DNA of 64,000 bases from an uncultured Eubacteriales bacterium (GCA_934643185.1 CAKUBN010000007.1:1-64000), one strand, 5' to 3'; shown: positions 25,644 through 34,421, numbered from the stretch's first letter. The notes: a model not told the origin generated them from the sequence alone. Program-made: numbers and translations.

Positions 25644-26270
25644 TTATTCTTTAATCGTAACGATAGAGCCGTTCACGGAAAGCTTACCCGCGCAGAACAA
25701 AGACACTGCCTGCGGCAGAATCTTCCACTCCGCCTGCTCCATAATGCGGCGCTGCAGCGTCTCGGGCGTGTCGCCCTGCTCCACCGGCACCGCTTTCTGT
25801 AAGATGATCGGGCCGCCGTCGCACACCTCGTTTACAAAGTGTACCGTCGCGCCGGAGACCTTCACGCCGCGTGCCAAAGCCGCCTCGTGCACGTGCAGAC
25901 CGTAATAGCCCTTGCCGCAGAACGACGGAATGAGCGCCGGGTGCACGTTGATGATCTTATTTTCAAACGCCTTCGTGAACTTCTCGTTCGTAATGGTCAT
26001 AAAGCCCGCCAGAACAATTAAGTCCGTGTGCTTTTCTTTCAGCAAGTTTTCGAGCGCTTCGCTGTACACGTCCACGTTTTCATAGTCGCTGCGCGCCAGC
26101 ACAATGCCCTCAATGCCTGCGTTTTTCGCACGCTCCAAGGCATAAACGCCCGGCTTGCTCGCCACAACCACGGAAATTTTGCCGTTTTCGATTTTACCGG
26201 CTCTCTCCGCGTCGATCAGCGCCTGCAAATTCGTTCCGCCGCCGGAAACGAGGACTGCGATGTTCAGCAC
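25644..26270 (-). CDS. purN: Phosphoribosylglycinamide formyltransferase (208 aa)
   Basis: Third step of purine synthesis, using 10-formyltetrahydrofolate. Visible are VLVSGGGTNLQALIDA for phosphate binding, LAGFMTITNEKFTKAF, and the catalytic Asn-His-Asp set in NVHPALIPSFCGKGYYG and HFVNEVCDGGPIILQ. The family His in the folate-binding loop is present. It overlaps purM by 7 bp, so translation is coupled. Confidence 0.94.
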   Translation of the reverse strand: MLNIAVLVSGGGTNLQALIDAERAGKIENGKISVVVASKPGVYALERAKNAGIEGIVLARSDYENVDVYSEALENLLKEKHTDLIVLAGFMTITNEKFTKAFENKIINVHPALIPSFCGKGYYGLHVHEAALARGVKVSGATVHFVNEVCDGGPIILQKAVPVEQGDTPETLQRRIMEQAEWKILPQAVSLFCAGKLSVNGSIVTIKE

Positions 26271-27298
26271 AGGATGACCCCCTCGTCGCCCTCAACCACT
26301 TCACCGATGACAAACGCCTTTTCGCCCGCATCATTCAGCGCCTTAATGGCCGCGTCCGCCGTCTCCTTGGAGACCGCCATGCACATGCCGACACCCATGT
26401 TGAACGTGTTGAACATGTCGCGCTCCGGAATGTTGCCCGTCTTCGCGATGAGGTCGAAGATCGGCAGCACCGGCACTGCGGAACGGTCCACCTTAGCGGT
26501 GAGGCCCTTCTTCATCATACGCGGAATGTTCTCGTAGAAGCCGCCTCCCGTAATGTGGGAGATTGCCTTCACGTCTGCCGCTTCAATGGCCGCCAGTGCA
26601 GGCTTTACATACAGGCGCGTCGGGGTCAGAAGTGCCTCGCCCAACGTGCAGCCGAGCTCTTCGTAATACGTTTCGAGCTTTTCTTTATTCAGACCGAACA
26701 CCTTTCTCACCAGAGAGAAGCCGTTCGAATGTACGCCGGAAGATGCCACGCCAACAAGCACGTCGCCCGCCTGCATCTTGGAGCCGTCAATGATCTTATC
26801 CTTATCTACAATGCCCACCGTAAAGCCCGCGAGGTCATAGTCGTCCTCCGGCATCACGCCCGGGTGCTCTGCGGTCTCGCCGCCGATGAGCGCGCAGCCG
26901 GACTGCACGCAGCCCTCCGCAACACCCTTTACGATCTCTGCAATCTTCTCCGGCACGTTCTTGCCGCAGGCGATGTAATCGAGGAAAAAGAGCGGTTTTG
27001 CGCCGCAGCATACGACGTCGTTCACGCACATGGCAACGCAGTCAATGCCGATGGTGTCATGCTTATCAAGCAGCATGGCCGCCACAAGCTTCGTGCCCAC
27101 GCCGTCTGTGCCGGAAACAAGCACAGGTTCTTTCATACCGGTCATGTCCGGCTGGAAAAGACCGCCGAAACCGCCGATGCCGGAAACCACGCCCGGAATA
27201 TTTGTACGCTTTACGTGCTCTTTCATCAGCTCTACGGACTTGTAGCCTGCGGTAACGTCAACGCCCGCTGCCTTGTAGCTATCGCTGTAACTTTTCAT
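26264..27298 (-). CDS. purM: Phosphoribosylformylglycinamidine cyclo-ligase (344 aa)
   Basis: Forms aminoimidazole ribotide from FGAM with ATP. Features are SYKAAGVDVTAGYKSVEL, the glycine-rich GIGGFGGLF, the ATP-site segment VSGTDGVGTKLVAAM and LIGGETAEHPG. Length is normal for PurM. It follows the aminopeptidase gene by 41 bp and overlaps purN. Note that no purL or purQ is in the window, so the pathway is completed elsewhere. Confidence 0.95.
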   Translation of the reverse strand: MKSYSDSYKAAGVDVTAGYKSVELMKEHVKRTNIPGVVSGIGGFGGLFQPDMTGMKEPVLVSGTDGVGTKLVAAMLLDKHDTIGIDCVAMCVNDVVCCGAKPLFFLDYIACGKNVPEKIAEIVKGVAEGCVQSGCALIGGETAEHPGVMPEDDYDLAGFTVGIVDKDKIIDGSKMQAGDVLVGVASSGVHSNGFSLVRKVFGLNKEKLETYYEELGCTLGEALLTPTRLYVKPALAAIEAADVKAISHITGGGFYENIPRMMKKGLTAKVDRSAVPVLPIFDLIAKTGNIPERDMFNTFNMGVGMCMAVSKETADAAIKALNDAGEKAFVIGEVVEGDEGVILC

Positions 27299-27339
27299 TC
27301 TTTAACTTCTCTCTTTCTTTAAATTATCTATAAAATGAA

Positions 27340-28578
27340 TTACATGAATTTCTCTGTCCAGTTGCCGTTTCTGAACACCGGGATAACCTCGCCGTCCGGC
27401 GTGATGCCGTCAATGTTCATCGTCGCGTCGCCCACCATGAAGTCCACATGGATGACGGAATCGTTCACGCCCTTGTCGTGAATCTCATCAAGCGTATACT
27501 TGTCGTAATCCTTGATGACATTCGGGAAGCCCAAGCCAAGCGCAATGTGGCAAGAAGCGTTCTCGTCAAACAGCGTGTTGTAGAACAGAATGCCGAGGTT
27601 CGAGATGGGAGAGTCGTTCGGGATAAGCGCCAGCTCGCCGATCTGCGCCGCGCCCTCGTCCATCGCAATCATGTGCTCCAAAAGCTCCTGGTTCTTTTCC
27701 GCCTTGCAGGAGACCGCGCGGCCGCCCTTAAACGTAATGGAGAAATTTTCAATCAAATTGCCTTGGTAAGACAGCGGCATCGTAGAAACGACCGTACCCT
27801 CTGCCTTGCCCTTCATCGGGGAGGTGAAAATCTCTTCGGTCGGCATATTCGGGTTGAAGAATGTACCGTCCAGCAGCGTTTCGCCGCCGCCCATCCACTG
27901 TGCGTCCGGGATCAGGCCGCAGGTGAAATCGGTGCCGTTCTCGCTAAAATAGTGCAGGCTCTCAAAGTGACATGCGTTCAGCTTCTCATAGCGTGCTTTG
28001 AGGGAAGCGTTGTGTGCTTTCCACGCTTCAACCGGGTCGTTATCCTTAGAAACACGCACCGTCTGAAGGATTGCGTCCCACAGCTTCTTCACCGCCACGC
28101 TCGTGCGGTCGTTCGGGAACACCTTCTTCGCCCACTTTGCACTCGGCACGGCGACAATCGTCCACTGGTACTTGTTTTCCATCGCGTCGCGGTACGGCTT
28201 TCTCACCTTCATACGGGCAAGGTTCGCCTTCTGCATTTTCTCAACGTTCACGCCCTTCAGGCCGTCCGGGTCGTCAGAGTCGATCCAAATGCGCACCGGC
28301 AGCTCGTCAAGCTCATACTGCATACGCGCCTTTTCCCACTCCTGCGTAGCGGAAAGCACCTTTACGCTTTCTTTCTTATAGCGCATCTTGTCAAGGTCCT
28401 GGTTCGTCCAGCGGATGTCCACCCACTTCGCACCGGCGCGGTAGGCTTCCTCCGCCACCATCAGTGCGATCTCAGACTGCGCCGTATCCGCCAAGATTAC
28501 AGCGCCCTGACCCTTTTTGATGTTCACGCCCATCTTAACGATGAGCTTTGCGTACTTTCGCAAAATCGATTTTGTCAT
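27340..28578 (-). CDS. M29 family aminopeptidase (412 aa)
   Basis: Metal-dependent aminopeptidase of the AmpS/AmpT family, cytosolic. The N-terminus with LRKYAKLIVKMGVNIKKGQ is typical, and the metal ligands are in the second half (GGGETLLDGTFFNPNMPTEE, then ENASCHIALGLGFP and DSVIHVDFMVG, with the usual Glu, His and Asp residues). It is inserted between purE and purM on the same strand (17 bp after purE), so it is co-transcribed with purine genes. The reason for this pairing is not known; a role in recycling glycine or amino acids would be speculation. Confidence 0.88.
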   Translation of the reverse strand: MTKSILRKYAKLIVKMGVNIKKGQGAVILADTAQSEIALMVAEEAYRAGAKWVDIRWTNQDLDKMRYKKESVKVLSATQEWEKARMQYELDELPVRIWIDSDDPDGLKGVNVEKMQKANLARMKVRKPYRDAMENKYQWTIVAVPSAKWAKKVFPNDRTSVAVKKLWDAILQTVRVSKDNDPVEAWKAHNASLKARYEKLNACHFESLHYFSENGTDFTCGLIPDAQWMGGGETLLDGTFFNPNMPTEEIFTSPMKGKAEGTVVSTMPLSYQGNLIENFSITFKGGRAVSCKAEKNQELLEHMIAMDEGAAQIGELALIPNDSPISNLGILFYNTLFDENASCHIALGLGFPNVIKDYDKYTLDEIHDKGVNDSVIHVDFMVGDATMNIDGITPDGEVIPVFRNGNWTEKFM

Positions 28579-28595
28579 CGTTTATCCCTCCCGAA

Positions 28596-29096
28596 TTATA
28601 GCTCGGCAACTTTCTGCTGCAAGGCTTCGTTCTTTTTCGCAACACCCTGCTCCATATCCACCTTCATCTGGTGCAGCTGCTTCGCGATGCTCTCGTCGGA
28701 AAGCGCCAGCATCTGCGCCGCCAAAATCGCAGCATTGTCCGCGCCGTCAATCGCCACCGTCGCCACCGGAATGCCGGAGGGCATCTGCACGGTTGCAAGC
28801 AGTGCGTCAAGGCCGTCGAGCGTGGAAGACTTCACCGGAATGCCGATGACCGGCAGCGTCGTGTGCGCAGCCAGCACGCCCGCAAGATGCGCAGCCTTGC
28901 CCGCCGCCGCAATGATAACGCCAAAGCCGTCCTTTTCCGCGTTCTTAGAGAATTCCGCCGCGGCCTCCGGTGTGCGGTGTGCGCTCATCACGCGCGCCTC
29001 CACCGGGATGCCGAACTGCTTCAATCTGCGAATCGCCGGGGAAACCACCGGAAAATCACTGTCACTGCCCATGATCACTGCAACTTTTTTGCTCAT
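28596..29096 (-). CDS. purE: N5-carboxyaminoimidazole ribonucleotide mutase (166 aa)
   Basis: Converts N5-CAIR to CAIR in purine synthesis (class I). The signature VIMGSDSDFPVVSPAIRRL opens the protein; SAHRTPEAAAEF and AAGKAAHLAGVLAAHT are the other conserved blocks, and PVIGIPVKSSTLDGLDALL carries the last. It is the first protein gene of the operon and lies behind a 400-bp leader that contains a structured RNA, a 19-codon ORF and a terminator-like hairpin. No purK is seen next to it. Confidence 0.95.
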   Translation of the reverse strand: MSKKVAVIMGSDSDFPVVSPAIRRLKQFGIPVEARVMSAHRTPEAAAEFSKNAEKDGFGVIIAAAGKAAHLAGVLAAHTTLPVIGIPVKSSTLDGLDALLATVQMPSGIPVATVAIDGADNAAILAAQMLALSDESIAKQLHQMKVDMEQGVAKKNEALQQKVAEL

Positions 29097-29146
29097 TGAA
29101 AATCACCGATCCTTTCAAGTTTTGCGGCGTAAAAGAAAGCACCGCG

Positions 29147-29186
29147 AAAAAAAGAAAATAGGCTGTGCTCCAAAAACACAACCTAT
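29147..29186 (-). terminator. Terminator-like hairpin (attenuator) before purE
   Basis: On the reverse strand ATAGG-TTGTG pairs with CACA-GCCTAT around a TTTTTGGA loop and is followed by TTTTCTTTTTTT. It lies right after the small ORF and about 50 bp before purE, so part of the transcripts should stop here unless read through. Confidence 0.7.
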
Positions 29187-29190
29187 GCTT

Positions 29191-29250
29191 CTAAAATTGA
29201 CCGCAAAACGCCCATGCAGATACAGTAAAAATGCACATCAGTTCAGCCAT
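29191..29250 (-). CDS. Small ORF in the purE leader (19 aa)
   Basis: The peptide reads MAELMCIFTVSAWAFCGQF. An excellent ribosome site (GGAGGT, five bases upstream) precedes its ATG at 29250. Its stop codon lies four bases before the stem of a terminator-like hairpin, the geometry of a leader ORF whose translation affects attenuation. The peptide is hydrophobic and aromatic with two Cys. It has no codon run that obviously senses one amino acid. It could also be a short membrane peptide with its own role. Confidence 0.5.
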   Translation of the reverse strand: MAELMCIFTVSAWAFCGQF

Positions 29251-29338
29251 ATCGCACCTCCGGCACTTGCAGCCTTGAATTTTCCGTCCTTAGTCTGTCT
29301 CAAGCGACTGATAAATCAATCCAATAAGCAGACCTTTA

Positions 29339-29512
29339 AGGCAGCAAAGTATAACGTCGGTGCACAAGCTGCGCCGTCAGATCTTTCGTCAGGCTGCACG
29401 GAACACCCGCAGGCAGGCTGACGCCCGGCAAGGGGGGTTACGGTCGGCATGGCGGAAAAAATGCAAGCAAATTGCGTGCCAAGCCGTAGGCGCACTTTAT
29501 ACGTTGTTGCCT
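29339..29512 (-). ncRNA. Structured RNA upstream of purE (6S-like or leader element)
   Basis: On the reverse strand the transcript from the promoter at 29518-29546 starts with GGCAACAACGTATAA, which pairs with TTATACTTTGCTGCC at the other end (29340). Inside are two arms: TACGG-TTGGCA with TGCCGA-CCGTA, and CGTCAG...CTGCGGG with CCGTGCAG...CTGACG. The fold is a closed three-way junction of about 175 nt with its 5' end at the transcription start. Length and long closing stem recall 6S RNA, but the extra arm does not fit well. It lacks the conserved blocks of purine and ZTP riboswitches. It may be a stable RNA whose transcript reads through into the purine operon. Confidence 0.5.
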
Positions 29513-29517
29513 TTATC

Positions 29518-29546
29518 ATTTTACGGGATTTAACGCGTTTTTTCAA
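29518..29546 (-). promoter_or_regulatory. Promoter of the purE leader
   Basis: On the reverse strand TTGAAA (29541-29546) and TAAAAT (29518-29523) have a 17-base spacer. Transcription would begin at about 29512, exactly at the closing stem of the structured RNA. Confidence 0.75.
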
Positions 29547-29839
29547 TAGTTTTTGCCGTTTTTAGAAAAAAATCCAAAATTCTCCCCTGCTCGTGGACAT
29601 GCGTTGTATACCTCGATATGTCCCCTTTCTCCGCTTCCGTCTCACCATATATCAAATACATAGCAGCACACCTTGAAATGCAAAAGGGCATTTTCACTTT
29701 ACCTACGTACATTATCTCCCTCTATTCGTCAAAAAAGGCAGCTTTCCAAGTTCCCTCTGACTGAGGGAGATATACAGAGAGCTTTTATATACACAAGTCG
29801 CGCAAATCACCTTGAAAACGCATAAAACGCAAGCTCAAT

Positions 29840-29875
29840 AGAAAAAATCCTCTCCCGGCTGCGCCGGGAGAGGAT
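29840..29875 (-). terminator. Terminator of the SPFH/NfeD operon
   Basis: On the reverse strand CCTCTCCCGG-cgcag-CCGGGAGAGG is followed by ATTTTTT. It lies beyond the hairpin repeat at 29887-29992. Positions 29551-29839 hold no convincing gene. Confidence 0.8.
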
Positions 29876-29886
29876 AAATTGTATTA

Positions 29887-29992
29887 GCGGCAAAAGTATT
29901 TCGCCATTTGCGAATGGCGACTCAAGGCGCCGCCCTAAGAACCCGCAAGTTTTCCGAAGAAAACTTGACGAAAGACTTTTACGCCTTGCTCG
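29887..29992 (-). repeat. Modular hairpin repeat, copy 1
   Basis: Read on the reverse strand: AAAAGTCTTT, then stem CAAGTTTTC/GAAAACTTG, then GGGTTCTTAGGGC with a GGC loop, then stem TCGCCATT/AATGGCGA, then TACTTTTGCC. The same order with different stem sequences occurs at 57121-57240, and a more diverged form at 48325-48400. Confidence 0.6.
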
Positions 29993-30006
29993 CCGTAAAC
30001 TCTACT

Positions 30007-30933
30007 TTACGCCTTCGGCGTTTCCGTCACAAAAATCTCCTTCGCGCTTGCGGCTAAACCTGCCATACCCTGAATCTCGGACGGAATGATAATCTTCGTC
30101 GCCTTGCCGTCCGCTACTTTCTCAAGCGCTTCAAAGCTCTTCAAGGTCAGCACAGCTTTATTCGGATCGGCTTCGTTGAGAAGCTTAATGGAATCCGCCA
30201 ACGCACGTTGCACGGAGAGGATTGCCTCCGCTTCACCCTGCGCTTCTCTGATTTTCGTCTCGCGCACAGCCTCTGCACGCAGGACGGCAGATTCCTTCTG
30301 GCCTTCCGCAATGAGGATGGCGCTGCGTTTTTCGCCCTCTGCGTCCAAAATCTTCGCACGGCGCTCGCGCTCCGCCTTCATCTGCTTCTCCATCGAATCC
30401 TGAATTTCCTTCGGCGGAATGATGTTTTTCAGCTCCACGCGGTTAACCTTAATGCCCCACGCATCGGTCGCTTCATCCAGAATGACGCGAATTTTCGAGT
30501 TGATAACATCGCGCGAGGTCAGCGTGTGGTCAAGCTCCATCTCACCGATGATGTTTCTCAGCGTCGTTGCGGAAAGGTTCTCAATTGCGGAGATCGGGCG
30601 CTCCACGCCGTAAGCATACAGCTTCGAGTCCGTGATCTGGAAATACACCACCGTGTCGATCTGCATCGTGACGTTATCCTTCGTGATAACGGGCTGCGGC
30701 GGGAAATCGATGACCTGCTCTTTCAGCGAGACCTTCTTTGCAATGCGGTCAATAAACGGAATTTTCAAATGCAGGCCCGTGCTCCACGTGGCGTGGTACG
30801 CACCAAGCCGTTCAATCACGTACGCGTGTGCCTGCGGCACCACCTTAATGTTCGCCGCGATGAGCGCAATGACAAGGCCGATGATGATGATCGCGCCCAC
30901 AATGCCCCAGTTGATGTACAGTTCAAAATCCAT
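30007..30933 (-). CDS. SPFH/stomatin family membrane protein (308 aa)
   Basis: Membrane-anchored scaffold of the band 7 family that forms ring-shaped microdomains. One N-terminal membrane segment (WGIVGAIIIIGLVIALIAANI) is followed by the SPFH domain (about 30-190: YVIERLGAYHATW, DFPPQPVITKDNVTMQIDT) and a long helical coiled coil rich in Glu, Arg and Ala (KAERERRAKILDAEGEKR). The partner NfeD protein is encoded 27 bp upstream, the standard pairing for quality control of membrane proteins. Confidence 0.92.
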   Translation of the reverse strand: MDFELYINWGIVGAIIIIGLVIALIAANIKVVPQAHAYVIERLGAYHATWSTGLHLKIPFIDRIAKKVSLKEQVIDFPPQPVITKDNVTMQIDTVVYFQITDSKLYAYGVERPISAIENLSATTLRNIIGEMELDHTLTSRDVINSKIRVILDEATDAWGIKVNRVELKNIIPPKEIQDSMEKQMKAERERRAKILDAEGEKRSAILIAEGQKESAVLRAEAVRETKIREAQGEAEAILSVQRALADSIKLLNEADPNKAVLTLKSFEALEKVADGKATKIIIPSEIQGMAGLAASAKEIFVTETPKA

Positions 30934-30960
30934 GTTTTTACCTCCAATTTCAATATCGCA

Positions 30961-31437
30961 TTAAGATGCCGTCGGTGTCACAATGAGCTTTACGCCCTCA
31001 ATGCGCACCACCTGCACCTTTGTGCCTTTTTCAATGCGGACATCCCCCGTGCTGCGCGCGGCCCAGTCGTTGCCGAGCACCTCCACGCGTCCCCGCGCCG
31101 CAAGGTTATCGATGTCCTCTGTCACAACGGCGGTCTGCCCCACCACGCGGTCGGCGTTCGTGTGCGTTTCCTTGTTTTGCAGAAACTTCTTCACGAGCGG
31201 ACGCGTTGCCAAAAGCAGAACCAGCGTCACAATGGCGGCGATGAGCACCTGCAGCCACACCGGCGCGCCGCACAGCTGTGCGATCATACCGGCGATGCCG
31301 CCGCCAACAAACCAGATGGAAATGAGCTGTGCGCTCATGCCCTCCAGCACCGCAGCGATCACAATGACCGCCACCCAGATCATGGTCTCCAAAAACCATT
31401 CCCCCTTTCTCAAATCGGAGCCTTTCGGCGCTGTCAT
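30961..31437 (-). CDS. NfeD-like membrane protein (158 aa)
   Basis: Partner of the SPFH protein. Three hydrophobic segments (about residues 19-36, 40-57, 62-81) are followed by a soluble five-strand OB-like domain (VGQTAVVTEDIDNLAARGRV to the end), as in short NfeD proteins without a protease domain. The start is uncertain: 31437 gives an odd polar N-terminus, whereas the ATG at 31383 starts exactly at the first membrane segment but has GGAG only three bases before it. Co-transcribed with the SPFH gene. Confidence 0.82.
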   Translation of the reverse strand: MTAPKGSDLRKGEWFLETMIWVAVIVIAAVLEGMSAQLISIWFVGGGIAGMIAQLCGAPVWLQVLIAAIVTLVLLLATRPLVKKFLQNKETHTNADRVVGQTAVVTEDIDNLAARGRVEVLGNDWAARSTGDVRIEKGTKVQVVRIEGVKLIVTPTAS

Positions 31438-31570
31438 TCAAGCCCCGCGCTCCCTACCCTCATCATATCGGATTTTCATAAAATATGCAAGAGGTTTTTC
31501 TCTCCCGGAAAAATATTTTACACAACCTATAAAATACCGCGCCCGGTTTTGCCAGGCGCGATCTTTCTCT

Positions 31571-32197
31571 TTATCGATTTACATGCTCCATGCTGAGCTT
31601 CACGCGCAGCCCGTCGCCGGTGTTCTGCACAGAAACCTCCACATAGTCGCCGTCGTCGCTCATGCGGTCGTTTTCGCCCGCAAGGCTGAACCTAAACTGC
31701 ACGCCGCTGCCGTTTTCGCCGCCCGCCGCGTCCTTTAAATACGTCTCAAGCTGCGCCGCGTCATACGTTTCCTTCGTCTTTTCCGCCTGCGTGTAGCGCG
31801 TCACGGCATATGGGTCGTTAAACTGCGCCGTAAATTTCTCCACAAACGCCTTAATTTCCGCTATGCCCGCATCGCTGTTTTCAAACGTCTTCTGCGCTTC
31901 CGCATAGCCGAACACACCCGCGCCGCCGTAGTTTGTGGCAAGATTGGTTTCCATCGTCTGCCCGCCCCACGTATAGTCCAGCGTGTAGCCATAGTCGCCG
32001 GCCTTTTGGTCGTCCTTCAGTCCCAGCGCTTTCACAGCTTCATCCGCAGATTTTCCAAAGCACCCAAGCAGCGTTTCATTCACCGCCGCGTCCGGGTTCT
32101 CCGTCCCACCGGATGCTGCACCGTTTCCGCCCGCACAGCCCGCTAAAAGCAGTGCCGCAAGCAGCAGACACAACGCCAAAGTCCAATACTTTTTCAT
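31571..32197 (-). CDS. Lipoprotein, function unknown (208 aa)
   Basis: The N-terminus MKKYWTLALCLLLAALLLAG followed by C is a lipoprotein signal with lipobox LAGC, so the protein is anchored outside the cell membrane. A Gly/Ser linker leads into a domain of about 160 residues that starts with LLGCFGKSADEAVKALGL; I do not recognise it. The start at 32197 has AAAGG eight bases upstream and places the signal peptide at the N-terminus; a longer frame from 32239 would spoil it. Single gene. Confidence 0.8.
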   Translation of the reverse strand: MKKYWTLALCLLLAALLLAGCAGGNGAASGGTENPDAAVNETLLGCFGKSADEAVKALGLKDDQKAGDYGYTLDYTWGGQTMETNLATNYGGAGVFGYAEAQKTFENSDAGIAEIKAFVEKFTAQFNDPYAVTRYTQAEKTKETYDAAQLETYLKDAAGGENGSGVQFRFSLAGENDRMSDDGDYVEVSVQNTGDGLRVKLSMEHVNR

Positions 32198-32381
32198 ACG
32201 ATCACCTTTCCTTTTCCGGCCAAAAAGCCGCCGTGCCAAGGCTTTTTTTGAACGTACCGAAATCGTACCCGCCTCGGCATTGTTAAATGTTTATCCAACT
32301 CAATAGTAGCAAAATCGAATGCCGCTGTCAATCGGCGAAAGCGCCCATTCCATCGCACAAAACTTGTGTTTTCCTACAAAA

Positions 32382-32415
32382 ATCCCCCGCACAGGGAAAC
32401 CTCTGTGCGGGGGAT
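32382..32415 (-). terminator. Terminator of groESL
   Basis: A 13-bp stem ATCCCCCGCACAG/CTGTGCGGGGGAT followed on the reverse strand by TTTTT. Confidence 0.88.
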
Positions 32416-32456
32416 CAACGTTTTATGACGTTTTAATGCGGTTTAAGCGCCCTTAA

Positions 32457-34085
32457 TTAGTACATGCCGCCCATGTCCGGTGCTGCCGGAGCTGCGGGTG
32501 CCGCCGGCTCCTTGATGTCTGCCACGAGAGACTCGGTGGTCAGAACGGTGGAAGCCACGGAGGAAGCGTTCTGCAGAGCGGAACGGGTGACCTTCGTCGG
32601 GTCAACGATGCCTTCGTCGATCATGTCGCCGTAGGTATCGGTCAGTGCGTTGTAGCCGTAGCCGACCGTGTTCTTTGCCTTCAGGTGCTCAATGATGATG
32701 GAGCCCTCCAGACCAGCATTTGCTGCGATCTGGCGAACCGGCTCCTCAAGAGCCTTCAGAACGATGGCAGCGCCGGTCTTCTCGTCGCCGTCAACGGAAT
32801 CGACATACGCCTTAACAGCCGGGATCGCATCGATGAGTGCAGTGCCGCCGCCAGCGACGATGCCCTCTTCAACAGCAGCCTTCGTTGCAGCCAGAGCGTC
32901 TTCAATGCGCATCTTCTGCTCCTTCATTTCGATCTCGGTAGCAGCGCCGACCTTGATGACAGCTACGCCGCCTGCGAGCTTTGCAAGACGCTCCTGCAGT
33001 TTCTCGCGGTCGAAATCGGACGTGGTGGTCTCGATCTGGCTTCTGATCTGGCTGACACGGCTCTTAATGGCCTCGCTGTCGCCTGCACCGTCAACGATGA
33101 TGGTGTTTTCCTTGTCGATCTTCACCTGGCGTGCACGGCCAAGCTGGTCAACGGTGGTATCCTTCAGCTCAAGGCCCAGCTCGCTGGAGATGACCTGACC
33201 GCCGGTGAGCGTTGCGATATCGGTGAGCATTTCTTTTCTTCTGTCGCCGAAGCCCGGAGCCTTAACGCCCACGCAGGTGAACGTGCCGCGGAGCTTGTTG
33301 AGGATCAGGGTGGTCAGTGCCTCGCCCTCGATGTCCTCAGCGATGATGACGAGCTTCTTGCCGGACTGCACGATCTGCTCGAGCAGCGGCAGGATCTCCT
33401 GAATGTTGGAGATCTTCTTATCGGTAATCAGGATGTACGCGTCGTCGATGACAGCGACCATCTTGTCGGTATCGGTGACCATGTACGGCGTAATGTAGCC
33501 GCGGTCGAACATCATGCCTTCTACGACCTCGCTGTACGTCTCAGCCGTCTTGGATTCTTCAACGGTGATGACGCCGTCGGACGTGACCTTCTCCATAGCG
33601 TCAGCAATCAGGTTGCCGATCTGCTCGCTTGCGGAGGAAACTGCTGCAACACGTGCAATGTCCTTCGTGCCGGAGACCTTCTTGGAGTTCTTCTCAATGG
33701 CCTCAACAGCGGTCTCGGTCGCCTTCTGGATGCCCTTTCTCAAGACCATCGGGTTTGCGCCTGCGGTAACGTTCTTCATGCCCTCACGGATGAGTGCCTG
33801 TGCAAGCAGGGTAGCGGTCGTGGTGCCGTCGCCTGCAACGTCGTTCGTCTTTGTTGCAACTTCCTTCACGAGCTGTGCGCCCATGTTCTCAAACGGGTCC
33901 TCAAGCTCAACTTCCTTAGCGATCGTCACGCCGTCGTTCGTGATGAGCGGTGCGCCGAACTTCTTGTCGAGCACAACGTTTCTGCCCTTCGGGCCAAGGG
34001 TGATCTTAACGGTATCTGCAAGCTTGTTGATACCGCCGAGCAATGCTTTTCTGGCTTCTTCGCCGTAAATGATCTGCTTTGCCAT
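32457..34085 (-). CDS. groEL: Chaperonin GroEL (542 aa)
   Basis: Large chaperonin subunit; forms double seven-membered rings that fold proteins with ATP. Conserved blocks are LGPKGRNVVLDKKFGAP, AGDGTTTATLLAQAL for ATP binding, EDIEGEALTTL in the apical domain, and the Gly/Met-rich C-terminal tail ending in DMGGMY. Length is normal. It follows groES by about 50 bp and shares the CIRCE-controlled promoter. Confidence 0.97.
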   Translation of the reverse strand: MAKQIIYGEEARKALLGGINKLADTVKITLGPKGRNVVLDKKFGAPLITNDGVTIAKEVELEDPFENMGAQLVKEVATKTNDVAGDGTTTATLLAQALIREGMKNVTAGANPMVLRKGIQKATETAVEAIEKNSKKVSGTKDIARVAAVSSASEQIGNLIADAMEKVTSDGVITVEESKTAETYSEVVEGMMFDRGYITPYMVTDTDKMVAVIDDAYILITDKKISNIQEILPLLEQIVQSGKKLVIIAEDIEGEALTTLILNKLRGTFTCVGVKAPGFGDRRKEMLTDIATLTGGQVISSELGLELKDTTVDQLGRARQVKIDKENTIIVDGAGDSEAIKSRVSQIRSQIETTTSDFDREKLQERLAKLAGGVAVIKVGAATEIEMKEQKMRIEDALAATKAAVEEGIVAGGGTALIDAIPAVKAYVDSVDGDEKTGAAIVLKALEEPVRQIAANAGLEGSIIIEHLKAKNTVGYGYNALTDTYGDMIDEGIVDPTKVTRSALQNASSVASTVLTTESLVADIKEPAAPAAPAAPDMGGMY

Positions 34086-34136
34086 AATAAATTACCTCAC
34101 AATTCCAAATATCAAAATAAAGACTGAAACTCAAAA

Positions 34137-34421
34137 TTACTCAACGACTGCCAGAACGTCGGACTGACGAACGATGGTGTATTCCTCGCCGTCGATCTTC
34201 ACTTCTGTGCCGGTGTATTTGCCGGTGATGACGCGGTCGCCTGCCTTCAGCTGCATAACGACTTCCTTGCCGTCTACCATGCCGCCGGGGCCTACTGCAA
34301 TAACGCGGGAGATCTGCGGCTTCTCCTGTGCCGCGCTTGTCAGCACGATGCCGCTCTTTGTGGTCTCCTCTGCTTTCTCGGCCTGAATGAGTACTCTGTC
34401 TGTCAAAGGCTTAATGGTCAT
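34137..34421 (-). CDS. groES: Co-chaperonin GroES (94 aa)
   Basis: Lid of the GroEL chamber. The sequence runs from MTIKPLTDRVLIQAEKAEE through the mobile loop (ETTKSGIVLTSAAQE) to the conserved VGPGGMVDG and the C-terminal EYTIVRQSDVLAVVE. The start at 34421 has a GAGGTGG site upstream; the open frame extending to 34547 is not part of the protein. Between it and the promoter lies an untranslated leader of about 160 bp. Confidence 0.95.
   Translation of the reverse strand: MTIKPLTDRVLIQAEKAEETTKSGIVLTSAAQEKPQISRVIAVGPGGMVDGKEVVMQLKAGDRVITGKYTGTEVKIDGEEYTIVRQSDVLAVVE

Noticed and set aside
22333..29421. Forward frames of 300-650 codons opposite the purine operon
   Set aside because: All are antisense to recognised enzymes and lack ribosome sites.
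29339..29550. Purine or ZTP riboswitch before purE
   Set aside because: The conserved junction and loop bases of both classes are not present; the fold is different.
29530..29712. 60-codon reverse frame
   Set aside because: It overlaps the purE leader promoter, has no ribosome site and no recognisable feature.
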